Below are positions 23,793-34,463 of a stretch of 64,000 nt of DNA, piece after piece (the stretch's first letter is position 1; each line of letters opens with the position of its first letter). The position numbers and the translations under genes were made by a program. The notes beneath the pieces were generated by a model. The model worked only from the letters and a program-made list of their open reading frames with translations. It made no database searches and was not told the DNA's origin. The DNA is from Ryuthela nishihirai (Eukaryota; Arthropoda; Arachnida; Araneae; Heptathelidae), in the NCBI GenBank assembly GCA_038380435.1, contig JAWZYU010000006.1:37202501-37266500 (forward strand). The letters are read 5' to 3'.

Positions 23793-24593
23793 TGTTTATT
23801 ATTTTTTGCAGTTATTAATTTTTTTCAATTTTATTTGCTTTTTAACAACTGATTTAACTGGTGCAAACCACTGTATGACACCATATATGTATTTAATTAA
23901 AATAATACTTCATTGTTTTGTGTCTGTACAAAAAATATTTCATTTAGAATTAGGGCATCAAACCATCCCTCCAAAAAATGTTTGGGTTTCAGATTAAAAA
24001 ATGTGTTCAGGTTTGGTTTTAATTGTAAAAGTAATTTGACAAAATGCATTATATAAATTAAATTTTTGTTCCTATAATATGTATAAAGTCGAATAGAAGT
24101 GTTGATTAAAAGTATATTTTCTGAAATATATGTAAATTTTAAAAATATTTTGGGAGATTAATGAAATATTTTGTATCATTTCTGCAGAAAAAATGAATCA
24201 CTGTGGTGAGATAAATTTAATGCAGAAAATGTGTATAGTGTGACCCAAATTCATTCATTTTGGTATCCTTATGTAAGCTAGATATCGGTTCATAAAACTT
24301 GAATTCGTTTTTACCCTCCTTTTTTAATCTTATTTCAAATATTGTTCAAGAATAATCCTCTTTTTTTTTCATCTGTATCAGGGGATTTTTTTGGTGGATA
24401 TGCTTGTACTTCATGTTTGAAATTTTTTTAAACATTTACACTATTAATAATTTGCTTTTTGCCCCTTCTTTATTTTTGCCTAAAGTCAATCTGTATCTTG
24501 CATCTAATAAAGCATTGCTTAAAAAATTCTCTTTTAATAATGTTCGAATAAAGATTCTATGCTAGTTTTTAATCTTTTTTTTATAGCTTAGGA
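23793..24593. other. AT-rich, no gene recognised
   Basis: Nothing supportable apart from A/T runs. The boundary with the repeat array at 24594 is gradual. Confidence 0.5.
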
Positions 24594-27266
24594 CACATCT
24601 TGCATCACAAGCTTTCATTTGACATATAGCTGGTTGCTTTCAGCACACACGTTCAGGAGATATAAGGGAACAGTCATTTTCATATTTCACCCCTTTTAGA
24701 GGAGAAAGAACCAGGGTCAATATTTTATAGCCTGTGACACTCTCGCATCACAAACTTTCATTTGACACATAAATCATTAAATTTCTCCATCACGTTTGAA
24801 AGATGGAATAACTATTTTGACAAATCCACAAACCTACAAATGTCAAAATGGAAAGCAATAGGTAGATAGGTATTTTTTAAATTTATTTATATATACAGGG
24901 TGTCTCAAAAATATAGGTACAAACTTTTAGGGGAGGTAGATAACATCTAAAGGAATGAGAATTGCATAGGAACCCATAACCGGAAACGTCATGGGAAAGT
25001 GGTAGCAGAGGTACAAGATCTGAAAAGACACAAGACAGTGATTAATGGGAAACATTTATTGGACATAATTATTACAAATGGCATACTAGATGATACATTT
25101 CATAATGTTACAGCAGATGCTCGAATGTTCCACCATGAGACACGATGCATGCGTGACAGTGATGGAGCATTAATTGCCGGACACGGTCGAACACACCTGG
25201 AGTTTCTTTGATAGTAGCAGCAGCCCAGACAAGTCTTGCCACGAGATCCATGTCAGACTCCACAGGCGATTCATACATGGTAGCTTTAAGGGACCCCCAC
25301 AGAAAGAAATCAACGCTCATTAAATCAGGTGAGTGTGGGGGCCAGGCAACTGGTCCAGCACGCCCAATCCATCGTTGCCCAAAAGACATGTTCAAATGCG
25401 CACTAACACACCTTCCATGATGGGGAGGCACCCTATCATGTTGGAACCACATTTTGCTTCTCACATTTGCTGGAACATGGGCAAGTAAGCCTGGTAGAAC
25501 CTGTTCTAGAAAGATCAGATACTTCACAGAGGTCATGCGGGATGGTAAAAGGTATGGCACGACTAAGCAGTCGCCGACCAAACCTGCCCACACATTTACT
25601 GTGAAACAATGTTGTGCCACATGGGTGTGCACACTATGGGGGTTCTCGTGAGCCCATAAATGTGCATTGTGCTGATTGAATACGCCATCCTGAGTGAAAC
25701 TGGCCTCATCAGTAAACAAAACATAAGCTGGGAAATTCACATCTTGGGCACTTTCTTGGAGATACCACTGCGCAAAACACACACCCGTGCAGGATGATCT
25801 GCGCGGAGAAGTAACTGAACCCTTTGGAGATGAAAGGGGTGTAAGGACTCGCCATCCAAAACACGCTGTACACTGCAACGAGACACTCCTAAGGCAGATG
25901 CAACGGCACGTGTGCTGGTACTAGGATTAGTCTCCACGGCATCCAACACATTTTCTTCCATGGCGGGAGTACATGTCGATCGTGGCCTGCCCTCACTTCT
26001 GCTACCTCTTAATGACCCATAATCGTACAAATTTTGATGCACACGCGCAAACGGTGGCCCTGTACATGTCTGTATGGGAAGCATTCTTGATACATTCGTT
26101 GAGTGGCTCGTCCATTGTCCTCAGCTATTCCATACACTAAGTGCATGTCTGCCAGCTCCCTGTTCGAATACCTTTGCATGCACTTCGTCAGCTGACTACC
26201 GCTCGAATGAGGAAATCCGAAATTTCCCCTCTAGCGCACTGATGAATAGCGCTGCCTATTGACTTACGGTGACGTTTCCGGTTATGGTTTCCTATGCAAT
26301 TCTCATTCCTTTAGATGTTATCTACCTCCCCTAAAAGTTTGTACCTATAGTTTTGAGACACCCTGTATATATTTAACTATCTTCCTGTATGGGCCCAAAA
26401 AAGTAGAAAATCAACCTAAAGTAAATCAGTCACCGGGTTCATATTTACTTCAAAGGAAGTTAGGATGCGTCCAATCGTGTTGAGTAGGTAAATCGGCACC
26501 CTGTCTTCGTTTGAAGTGAATACGAACTCAGTGACTGATTGCACCATCAATATGCTTCTGGTTTATTTTCCATTTTTTAGGGCCCAGATACGTATTTTTA
26601 GAATTTTTTAATTTATATTTTGTCATTAAAATCACTTACCTTCAAAAACTTTCATTGGATATATAATTCACAAACATCAAACACATTTTCTCCCCTTTTG
26701 GAGTCATGTTTGAGGTAGTCCATGATGCTGGAGACATCACAAGCTTTAATTTGAGCTACAACTCGTTAAAGTCGAATTCAGCGGAAATCCACCTCCCCTC
26801 TCCTTTTATCAGGGGGGGGAATAGTGGGGCAAAATTCGAAATAGTTTACGATGGTTATTATATGAGCATTCATTTGACACCTAAATCGTAACTGTATGCC
26901 CTAGCATATTATAGAACGACTTACACATTTCCCGTTTTTAGGGGGGAAGAAAGAAGCATGGGGAGTCAATTTTTTTATAGCCTAGGACACTCCCCGTATC
27001 ACAAGCTTTCATTTGATACATAGCTTGTTGTTTCCGCACGCGCATTCTGGAGATATAGCGGAAGAATATTTACCATATTTCCCCATTTTAGGGGGAAGAA
27101 AGCATGGGGGGTAAATTTTTCTGGAACCTATAACACTCCGCATCACGGGCTTTCATTTGATAGATAAATCAGTAAGTTTCTCCATCGCGTTCGAAAGATA
27201 CGGTGGAACAACATTTTATGAAATCCACAAACCGACAAATGTCAAAGCCAAAACCAATAAGAAGAT
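24594..27266. repeat. Degenerate repeat array, split by a mariner insertion
   Basis: A motif close to CATCACAAGCTTTCATTTGA, then ACATA, recurs at about 24610, 24745, 26735, 26866 (weak), 26998 and 27142, with a weaker copy at 26650. It is often followed by CGTTCNNGAGATAT. The 24594-24877 and 26981-27266 stretches align over about 270 bp, each containing two motif copies about 130-145 bp apart and CCCCTTTTAG between them. The DD41D mariner at 24896-26365 lies inside. Confidence 0.6.
24896..26365 (-). mobile_element. Mariner-superfamily DD41D transposon, nearly intact (1,470 bp)
   Basis: Terminal inverted repeats of about 94 bp begin CAGGGTGTCTCAAAA and differ at only a few positions. TA duplications lie at 24894-24895 and 26366-26367. 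The reverse strand encodes the transposase. It starts near MQRYSNRELADMHLVYGIAE (about 26190), continues in another frame with RAVASALGVSRCSVQRVL (HTH), and then in the long frame 25878-25108 with LFTDEASFTQDG, WFQHDRVPPHH and WPPHSPDLMSVDFFLWG. Between the Asp of QHD and the Asp of SVD I count 41 residues, the DD41D (rosa/Visitor-like) signature. All three catalytic Asp residues are present, but two frameshifts (about 26050 and 25775) make this copy defective. Confidence 0.88.
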
Positions 27267-27723
27267 AGGTAAAAAATATGCTTGGTTTAGAGTGGTTTAA
27301 TTGCGAATTCGGTTCGACATTGCAGCGTTAAACGCAACGAAAAGGGAATTTTAATTTTCCTGTGACAAAAAACGATATTAAATTTTTGGCTGTAACGAAA
27401 TTTCTTTCCGCTTACCAACACTAACTGTAAAACAATAAATAATGCTTTCGATAATAGTAGTAACGTGGGTGGAAAATGGGGAAGCTAAAACTGCAGTTGA
27501 TACTTCGACAGTTCTCATAAATCAATAATTTTATCAATCTATGATTTTTGGCAGCTGTCGAAGCATTAACTTTGTAGTGTCATAATCTTTTCCATTCCAC
27601 TTAATACTACGCATAACAAATTTATTGTGAAGGGAAGTACTATTTATACAAGTGTTTCCCAAATGGGGGTTCCTTGAAGTGAAAGTAAGGATTATAAATA
27701 TAACTGTTTATTTAATTATATTA
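27267..27723. other. No gene recognised
   Basis: CG dinucleotides are more frequent than in the flanks of the window. No coding or repeat family was identified. Confidence 0.4.
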
Positions 27724-27796
27724 TCGCCATCCTCGCAGACCTCCTGCTATGGCGTATAAACCGACAGGCTCCTGTCAGTCCTCTGTGGCAAATAGA
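27724..27796 (+). repeat. SINE-B fragment (body)
   Basis: CGCCATCCTCGCAGACCTCC through CCGACAGGCTCCTGTCAG to CTCTGTGGCAAA. Both ends are missing. A detached piece of the 3' end (CCTCAAGCAGCTGCTT, reverse) is at 28067-28082. Confidence 0.75.
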
Positions 27797-28663
27797 GATT
27801 TACCGCTTAATATGTAGTTTATGCAGATAAGCAGCTGTTCTGTGGGTCATTTATTTATAAACTTTTATATAACTAACATGAATATGAATGGAGATTATTA
27901 TTATTATTAAAGAAAAGCAGAAATGGCATACACACCTACATACATCAGTAAATGTATATGACGCCTAGAACCAGTTTTATGATAAAATAGATATAAAAGA
28001 TAAAATTTTAGTGGACTGTTACATCATCTTAAATCTCAAAATATAATAAAAGAATTAAAAAAATCCTCAAGCAGCTGCTTTTACTGCAACAAAAATTAAA
28101 AGAAATTTTAGCGATAAAGGAAAGAAACCTTAAGTTTTCCCGATGATCCAAATAGATTATATAAGCCAGTCAATATAAAAGTAAAATGCAAAGCTTCCAA
28201 ACTTCGTTCTTATAATAAAGTACAATGTAACCTGTTGATAACAAGAATGAAAAAAGGAATCTGTCTGCATGCTAGACCCACAAGTGAATTTTACTAAAAT
28301 GTGTTACTAGATCATTTAAATTATTGGCCAACAGCAGTAGGGTGATAAAATTTAAAAAATTACTATGTTCTGAAATTAATACACCTGTACAACTCAACCA
28401 TCTACACGTTCTTTAACTGTATAAAATCAATTGTTACATTTTAAACGAATCGTAAAATTACCTCAAAATTAAAACGGTAGTAAAAAATATGGGCAATGAA
28501 GATTTTTCTTGCGTCAACCTTCTTTGTATAACAAACTTTTTTGCATGAATTTTTTTTTCATACTAATTTGTTTTCATCTGGAAATTTTGCATTTGTTTCG
28601 AACCTAATTTTCTTGCTTACGAAATTTATATGCTTGCGAAAATTATTCTTGCTTACGATATTG
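27797..28663. other. No gene recognised
   Basis: AT-rich sequence with a short ATT repeat near 27897. No supported frame. Confidence 0.45.
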
Positions 28664-29042
28664 GGGGAGGGGGTTCAGTCGGTAGCGCGCCAGACTCATA
28701 ATCTGCAATTACCAGGTTCGAGTCTCAGCTGGTCCAGCGTTGAGATTGATCTCCGTAAAACTCTCCGCCCAGCCCACAGTCAGTAGGGGACACCGGTGGG
28801 CTTGGAAAGGCCGCCGTCCGTCGGATGGGACGTTAAGCCGTGGCCCCGTGTGCGGGAGAGCCATACCCTATGCACGTTAAAGAACACGCTGGAATGCCTT
28901 GACGGGAGGCTACCATCAGTCTCCTAATAGCTGTGCAGTGGGGCCCCTCCCCCAATCTTCGAGCCCTCGGGGTCCTTGTGACCTGGCCATTTAACCTATT
29001 GTGTGTAAAAAAGTGCCGTTCAGAGGTAAAACTGCCCAACAT
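28664..29042 (+). repeat. SINE-A copy, CpG-rich
   Basis: Full length from GGGGGAGGGGGTTCAGTCGG to AAACTGCCCAAC. It retains many CG pairs (CGGTAGCGCGCC, GCCGCCGTCCGTCGG), suggesting youth or little methylation decay. Confidence 0.92.
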
Positions 29043-29147
29043 GGTTCAAACATTCTGCTTTATAAAAAGTAAGCAACACTGAAACCAACTGATGAACATA
29101 GAGTGCTTTTGTAAAATCGAGTCGTTGTCATGCCCTTCTTATAAGAG

Positions 29148-29529
29148 GGGTGGGGGTAGTGCAGTCGGTAGCGCTCCAGGCTCATAATCTGTAGTTCCCA
29201 GGTTCGAGTCTTAGCTGGGTCAGCGTTGAGATTTATCTCCGCAAAATTCCTCCCCCTACTCACGGTCAGTAGGGGACACCGATAGGCTTGGAAAGGCCGC
29301 CGTCCGTCGGATGGAACGTTAAGCCGTGGCCTCGTGTGCGGGAGAACCATACCCTGTGCATGTTAAAGAACACGCTGGATGTCCTTGACGGGAGGCTACC
29401 ATCTCTCCCAACAGCTGTTCCAGTGGGTCCCCTCCCCCAACCTCTGAGCCGTCGGGGTTCTTGTGACCTGGCCATTTAGCCCATGGTGTACCATAAAGTG
29501 CCGCTCAGAGGTAAAACAACCCAACTTAA
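29148..29529 (+). repeat. SINE-A copy with 14-bp TSD
   Basis: Full length and CpG-rich. CCTTCTTATAAGAG at 29134-29147 and 29530-29543 is the target-site duplication. Confidence 0.95.
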
Positions 29530-29543
29530 CCTTCTTATAAGAG

Positions 29544-30112
29544 AAATGGATCAGAGAATGGTTGTGGTTAGTGTAATAAGTTTACGGAGCGAGGATTATG
29601 TGAGATATTCAATTATAAGTGCATCTTCGGTTAATCTTTTTAAATTTTGAGAAATGTCAGGTTTCTTCTTAGTTCACCACCCTAATAACGAAAATATTTG
29701 GAATGTTAAAAATAATGTTATTTCAATGAATAGCAGAAGGAACACCAGTGGTAGTCATAACAGAAAACACCTGGTAGTTATACAATGAGATTAGGAAAGC
29801 AACAAATTCGGTCCCATTGCAGAATAGTACTGCAGATTAAATGATAGTCTTTTTATCTAAAATATTTTTGCTGGAAAAATATTTCAGCAAAATTATTTTT
29901 TAAATTTTTGTGTGCAATAATCTGCTTTTGTTGTTGATTGAGTCTAGTTTCAAAATTTTCAGCGTGCTGTTCATTCTAACTTTATCGTATTAATAAAAAT
30001 TATATACACCCATCTCTCAATTTACAGACATTTGCTTTACGAAGTTTCGAACAGCGAACAAAGCAAATTTATATCTATTTTTCGGTATGTGAGGAAATAT
30101 TTGACATAACTA
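29544..30112. other. No gene recognised
   Basis: AT-rich spacer between two SINE-A copies. No coding frame or repeat could be supported. Confidence 0.45.
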
Positions 30113-30505
30113 AGGTTGGGTTGTTTTACCTCTGAGCGGCACTTTTTTGCACACCATGGGCTAAATGGCCAGGTCACATGGACCCCGAAGGCTCAGAGAA
30201 GGTTGGGGGAGGGGACCCACTGGAACAGCTGTTGGGAGACAGATGGTAGCCTCCTGTCAAGGCCATCCAGCGTGTTCTTTAACGTGCATAGGGTATGGCT
30301 CTCCCGCACACGGGGCCACGGCTTAACGTCCCATCCGACGGACGGCGGCCTTTCCAAGCCCATCGGTGTCCCCTACTGACCGTGGGCAGGGCGGGGAAAT
30401 TTTGCGGAGATAAATCTCAACGCTGACCCAGCTGGGACTCGAACCTGGGGAACTACAGATTACGAACCTGGCTTGCTACCGACTGAGCCACCCCGCCCCA
30501 ACCTG
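30113..30505 (-). repeat. SINE-A copy, CpG-rich, close to consensus
   Basis: Full-length reverse copy from GGTTGGGTTGTTTTACCTCT to GACTGAGCCACCCCGCCCC. It is among the best-preserved copies in the window. Confidence 0.93.
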
Positions 30506-30602
30506 ATAGGTACTCTGACTATTAAGGTGCCGAAGTCAGCACAAGTTACCGCTAACAGAGATCGTGATAACACCCTATTATCATTAATAGTTCAATTTGG
30601 AT

Positions 30603-30668
30603 TTTCGAACCTGGGAATTACAGATTACGAGCCTGGCGCGCTACCGACTGAGCCACCCCCGCCCCCAC
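30603..30668 (-). repeat. SINE-A tRNA-head fragment
   Basis: Only the head survives: box B as CGAACCTGGGAATT and box A as CTACCGACTGAGCCACC. It could be mistaken for a tRNA gene but has no paired acceptor stem. Confidence 0.8.
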
Positions 30669-31002
30669 CATAACAAAGAGAATGGGTATAATACAAAGGG
30701 TCGACTCGTATGCATTCCACTGGATTCTGCACAACGAAACTACATATAACTGCTACATTATTTTGAAACGTCACGTAAGAAAGAAGAGATAAAGAGCTTC
30801 AAATCATCGAACAGCTCGCGCACTGCCATGAAATTCTTCGACGATTGCTTTAACATAGCAGCCTATGAGAGTCGACACTCTATACATACCTATGGTCCAA
30901 TAGTGTGACTATCACCAGTTCGCCTTTCCTACCTTAACAAGTAAGCCGGCAATGTCGAATTCTTTCGGTGAGTTTTACAAGGTTATATTTTTCCTTTAGG
31001 CG

Positions 31003-31265
31003 TATTTTGCACACAATGGACGCCGAGGGCTCGCAGAAGGTTGGGGGAAGGGGGGGTCTCCTCGACAGAGGGGGTATTTATTTTTTTATTTTTATGGCTA
31101 TCTCCCGCATAGGGCCCATGGCTTAACAGCCCATCAGAAGGACGTCGGTCTATTTAAACTATCGGTGTCCCCCTACCGACCAAGGGCAAGGAGTTTTGTG
31201 GAAATAAATCTCAACTCTTGCCCAGGTGGGACTCGAACCTGGGAACTGCAGATTAAGAGCCATCC
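31003..31265 (-). repeat. Rearranged SINE-A with SINE-B-like tail sequence inside
   Basis: SINE-A text at both ends (TTGCACACAATGG, and TGGGACTCGAACCTGGGAAC), but the middle at about 31063-31097 reads CAGAGGGGGTATTTATTTTT, like the 3' end of SINE-B. Confidence 0.6.
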
Positions 31266-31453
31266 CTGGTACAATTGGAAAAACTAACTAGATACTGCTG
31301 TAGTGTATGACAACTAACATAAATTACTGTAGTATTGTTTTTGTTTTAATGATTCTTTCATATTATAAGCCAATATGGTGAAGAAATTTTCGAAATTCTG
31401 GAGCCCAAGAACTAATCGTAACTTTTTACATTGAAATTAATGGGATGTGAGGT

Positions 31454-31711
31454 CAGGCGCGGATTTAGAAAAAAAATCGACGGGAGACCAAGTAACACAA
31501 TCGAGCCGAAAAAATATAAAAGAGTACTGGATTTCCAATGCAGTATAACATTTTCCTGTTCCGTTTTGGAGATCTTTTAACAATTTCTTGGGAAATACAT
31601 GAAATATAAATAAGTTTAATATTTTTTGCCTCTATTACCATTACTTAGCATCTTGAAAAGCGGGGGTGGGCAGTGACATGGCCCCCTTGGTCACTCCTAG
31701 ATCCGGTCCTG
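31454..31711 (+). mobile_element. hAT-like MITE copy 1
   Basis: Ends CAGGCGCGGATTTAG and CTAGATCCGGTCCTG are inverted repeats. Internal text TGGATTTCCAATGCAGTATA is shared with copies at 32525 and 35703. Flanks GATGTGAGGT and GATGTGGT are an imperfect candidate 8-bp duplication. There is no transposase. hAT assignment rests on the CAGG-type ends only. Confidence 0.5.
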
Positions 31712-31815
31712 GATGTGGTTCGATTTACGAATTTTCGCATCACGAACAGTGTTAGAGGAACGAATTGCTTTCGTAAATCGAGGGATGGGTGTATTGGTAT
31801 AATTTCGATATATTT

Positions 31816-32012
31816 ACTCATGTGGCCGAGTGGTTAGCACGCTTCGCTATTGCTCTAAGGGACCTGGGTTCGAGCCCCGGATAAGGCATGGATGTGTGTG
31901 TCGTTTTTCTGCTGAGGTCCTGCCATCCTCTCAGATCTTCTACTATGGCATATAAACTGATAGGCTCCTGTCAGACCTCTGTGGCAAGCAGCTGCTTGAG
32001 GGGGTATTTATT
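31816..32012 (+). repeat. SINE-B copy, full length
   Basis: TGGCCGAGTGGTTAGCACGC, box B GGTTCGAGCCCC, the complete body, and GCTTGAGGGGGTATTTATTC. A decayed SINE-A tail (AAACAACCCAACC) lies just after, at 32077. Confidence 0.93.
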
Positions 32013-32206
32013 CTTTTATTTATTTCATCAAATATGTTTACACAACCAATATTTTTTTTTCTAATTATCAGAGATGAAACAACCCAACCAACACTCAATT
32101 ACGTAACACATAGATCCTCCCACTAACGAAAACAAATTCAGTGTTATATAATGAGAATACTATGTTTGCATATTTTTACATAAAGTGAAAATAGTTTTTG
32201 ATTTTG

Positions 32207-32276
32207 CATAAAAATAAATGTAGTAAACGGAAGAAACGGTTTTTTTACATTTAAATCATAGATTGAATTGCGTGAC
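32207..32276. repeat. Duplicate of sequence from THAP gene B intron 1
   Basis: ATAAAAATAAATGTAGTAAA and the next 45 bp (GGAAGAAACGGTTTTTTTAC, then TAGATTGAATTGC) match 33642-33711, just downstream of the exon 1 donor, at high identity. The similarity stops abruptly on both sides. Confidence 0.75.
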
Positions 32277-32524
32277 TGATAAAGGTGTTACATGTGTGCC
32301 CATGTACCCCTCTAGATTTGTCACAGGTTTTTCGTATATAGCATTATGTTTTCGTGTCAATATATATATAGGACCAAGTTTAGATCTGGGAGGGGGAGAC
32401 CAAGAGGGGATATCAAGGGGGGGATTAAGTTTTACACACACCCCTCGTGCCTTTAGACTTTCAATAATTTGAACGGAGGCGAAAAACAATTTTTTAAGAC
32501 CAGTAAGAGAGGGAAAATATGTAC

Positions 32525-32775
32525 TGAAACGGTATCCCCCTCCACCAGGATCTAGAAAAAAATAATGTGGGGCAAGATACTAGATTTCCATTGCAGTATA
32601 TAACATTCCCCCCGTTTTAGATGCCTTTAAAAATTTTCATGAAAAATGCATAAAATATGCATAACTTGTATACGTTTTTGCTTCATTACTCTCACTCCCC
32701 CCCCCAAAAAAAAAATAGTTCGGCATTGCCCTCCTCCCCATATGTTCTTTCTAGATCAGAGTCTACAGAGGACTA
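32525..32775 (+). mobile_element. hAT-like MITE copy 2
   Basis: CCAGGATCTAGAAAAAAATA start, shared interior TAGATTTCCATTGCAGTATA, and TTTCTAGATCAG end. A further piece (TTTAGATCTGGGAGGGGG) at 32378 suggests an adjacent broken copy. Confidence 0.5.
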
Positions 32776-33179
32776 ACTATAAATATTTTGCTTTGAAGGT
32801 TTTTAGATTATCAGAATACAAGAATTTTAAAATTTCAGTTTCAAAACTCGTTTTCTGGGTTTGCACCCTACAAAAAAAATTAATACTCGTTGCAAACAGG
32901 TTTTTTGAACGATTTGATTTCAGTCAGGATCGTCTAAAATAGGCTTTATTATACATGTTAAACCATAAAACTGAAAAAGTGAAGATTAGAATCGGTTGCA
33001 TATGGAATATTAATATATAGTTATTAGTTAAAAATATTCGTAAAATACAATCTGTTGCAAAAATCGTAAGACTTGGAATGTAGAAAAGTTGGTGTTCAGG
33101 TGATATTTTATCGAAACATTTTTTTTCTTAAACTTTTTTATCATTATTTATATCTCCTTCAGAGAACGTTGCATTAAGC

Positions 33180-33408
33180 GCTTGTGCAACTAACGAACGA
33201 GAAGAGAAATTCGATATCTGCCAAGTTCACAGCTATGGGTTGCCTGAGCACCGCGTTTCAGTAAAACGTGGGTAACAAGCTCTGGCCAATGGCGCTGACG
33301 TCACGTCCGGGAAAACGTTCCAGTAGAGGTCGCTGCGATCACTGCGCTAGTAGGGAAACGAGCTAAGATTTTCAAGAGAACTCCCTTATATGTTGATTAC
33401 AAAGCGCG
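33180..33408 (+). promoter_or_regulatory. CpG-rich promoter and 5' UTR region of THAP gene B
   Basis: This block just upstream of the exon 1 ATG is clearly richer in CG dinucleotides than the window as a whole. It contains a palindromic CRE, TGACGTCA, at 33296-33303 and a CCAAT box (GGCCAATGG) at 33285-33292. There is no obvious TATA box close to the ATG. The layout fits a TATA-less, broadly active promoter of a small nuclear protein gene. The transcription start cannot be placed from sequence alone. Confidence 0.55.
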
Positions 33409-33598
33409 ATGGTGAATTGTTGTTGTGTAAGGGGATGTTCGAATAACGTGTTTTCAGGAGTTAGCTTTCATCGCTTTCCGAAAGATGAAGATATATGCAA
33501 GGAATGGAAACTTCGATTAGCTATCGGTAGAAAAATTACTAAATGGATGCAAGTGTGTTCCGCCCATTTTACGCCAGAGGATTTCAGAGTTGCTGCAG
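33409..33598 (+). CDS. THAP gene B, exon 1: N-terminal half of a THAP C2CH zinc finger
   Basis: The ATG (GCGCGATGG context) opens MVNCCCVRGCSNN and the frame runs 63 codons plus one base to a strong GCAG|GTATGT donor (phase 1). The THAP signature is visible: Cys5 and Cys10, Cys50 and His53 (C..H spacing in VCSAHF), Phe23-Pro24 in FHRFP, Trp33 in CKEWKLRL, and HFTPEDF ending the first half. These are the zinc ligands and hydrophobic core of THAP domains, which bind DNA in chromatin regulators and in P-element-derived proteins. The AVPS-type motif needed to finish the domain is absent here but present in exon 2 at 52919, in the matching phase. Translation beyond the donor would run into intron sequence, so the longer open frame is not the real product. 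The promoter-like block immediately upstream supports this as a true first exon. Confidence 0.85.
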
Positions 33599-33883
33599 GT
33601 ATGTATATGGATGTATTGTTAAGAAATAACGAAATAAAGAGCATAAAAATAAATGTAGTAAATGGAAGAAACAGTTTTTTTATATTTCCATCGTAGATTG
33701 AATTGCACAAATATCAACGAATGACAATGCCAGTAAAACGTATGAGGTTTTATAGAACCTGAAAAATCTGCGTGTAATTAGTGTAAAATTGTCAGTCGGC
33801 AAAGTGACAAGCAGTAAAGAGAAAAAGTTTATTCTTCCTTTTTCCCCCGGTGCCTCACATTTTTTGGGGGGGAAAAGCTGTTT

Positions 33884-33976
33884 CTGCCATCCTCTCAGAC
33901 CTTCTACTGTGGCATATAAACTGACAGGCTCCTGTCAGACCTCTGTGGCAAGCAGCTGCTTGAGGGGGTATTTAAT
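33884..33976 (+). repeat. SINE-B, 5'-truncated
   Basis: Begins at CTGCCATCCTCTCAGACC and runs to GAGGGGGTATTTAA. It lies in gene B intron 1. Confidence 0.9.
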
Positions 33977-34249
33977 TGTTTTAAGATTATCTAAAAAAGA
34001 AAAAAAATTGACAAAAGGGATTTAAAAAAAAGCTGCAAAATGTATGATATGCCCACAATGCTTGGTATCAAAGCAATGAAATATATATTTGTGTGCATTT
34101 AAGATTACCAACTATATATTTTTGAATATTGAAATCCACACTTGTTAATTAAATGAGCTTCTGCTGCTGTTGTTTTTCTTTTATTTAAATTGAACTCATG
34201 GATCATGAAGAAATAGAAATACACTTAAAATCTCTATGAATGATAAAAA

Positions 34250-34463
34250 GTATGGGTTATGAACAGTGTGCCTAGAGGCCTCAGAAGGAGGGGGAGACCT
34301 AGGATGCAGTGGGCTGACAATGTCAAACAGGACCTTGTTAGAATTGGTGTGCAGTGGCCAGATGCAGTAGATGTAGCTCAGGATAGACTTGCTTGGAGAA
34401 CTAAATTGCACGGTCTGGTTGGACCTCCATAGCCCATGGCTGCTTGAGGATGATGATGATGAA
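34250..34463 (+). mobile_element. LINE 3' end, 5'-truncated
   Basis: Begins at GGTTATGAACAGTGTGCCTA, covers the RT C-terminus (GGGAGACCTAGGATGCAGTG, which encodes GRPRMQWAD), and ends CTTGAGGATGATGATGATGA. 5' truncation is typical of LINE insertion. Confidence 0.85.

Noticed and set aside
24594..27266. CRISPR-like array
   Set aside because: Repeats are diverged, about 140 bp apart and in a eukaryotic TE context; spacers are not of constant length.
28680..28735. tRNA gene calls at the heads of SINE-A, SINE-B and SINE-C copies (also 31820, 35290, 38730, 43590, 50541 and others)
   Set aside because: They have A and B boxes, but acceptor stems do not pair, they repeat at many sites, and each is joined to a SINE body.
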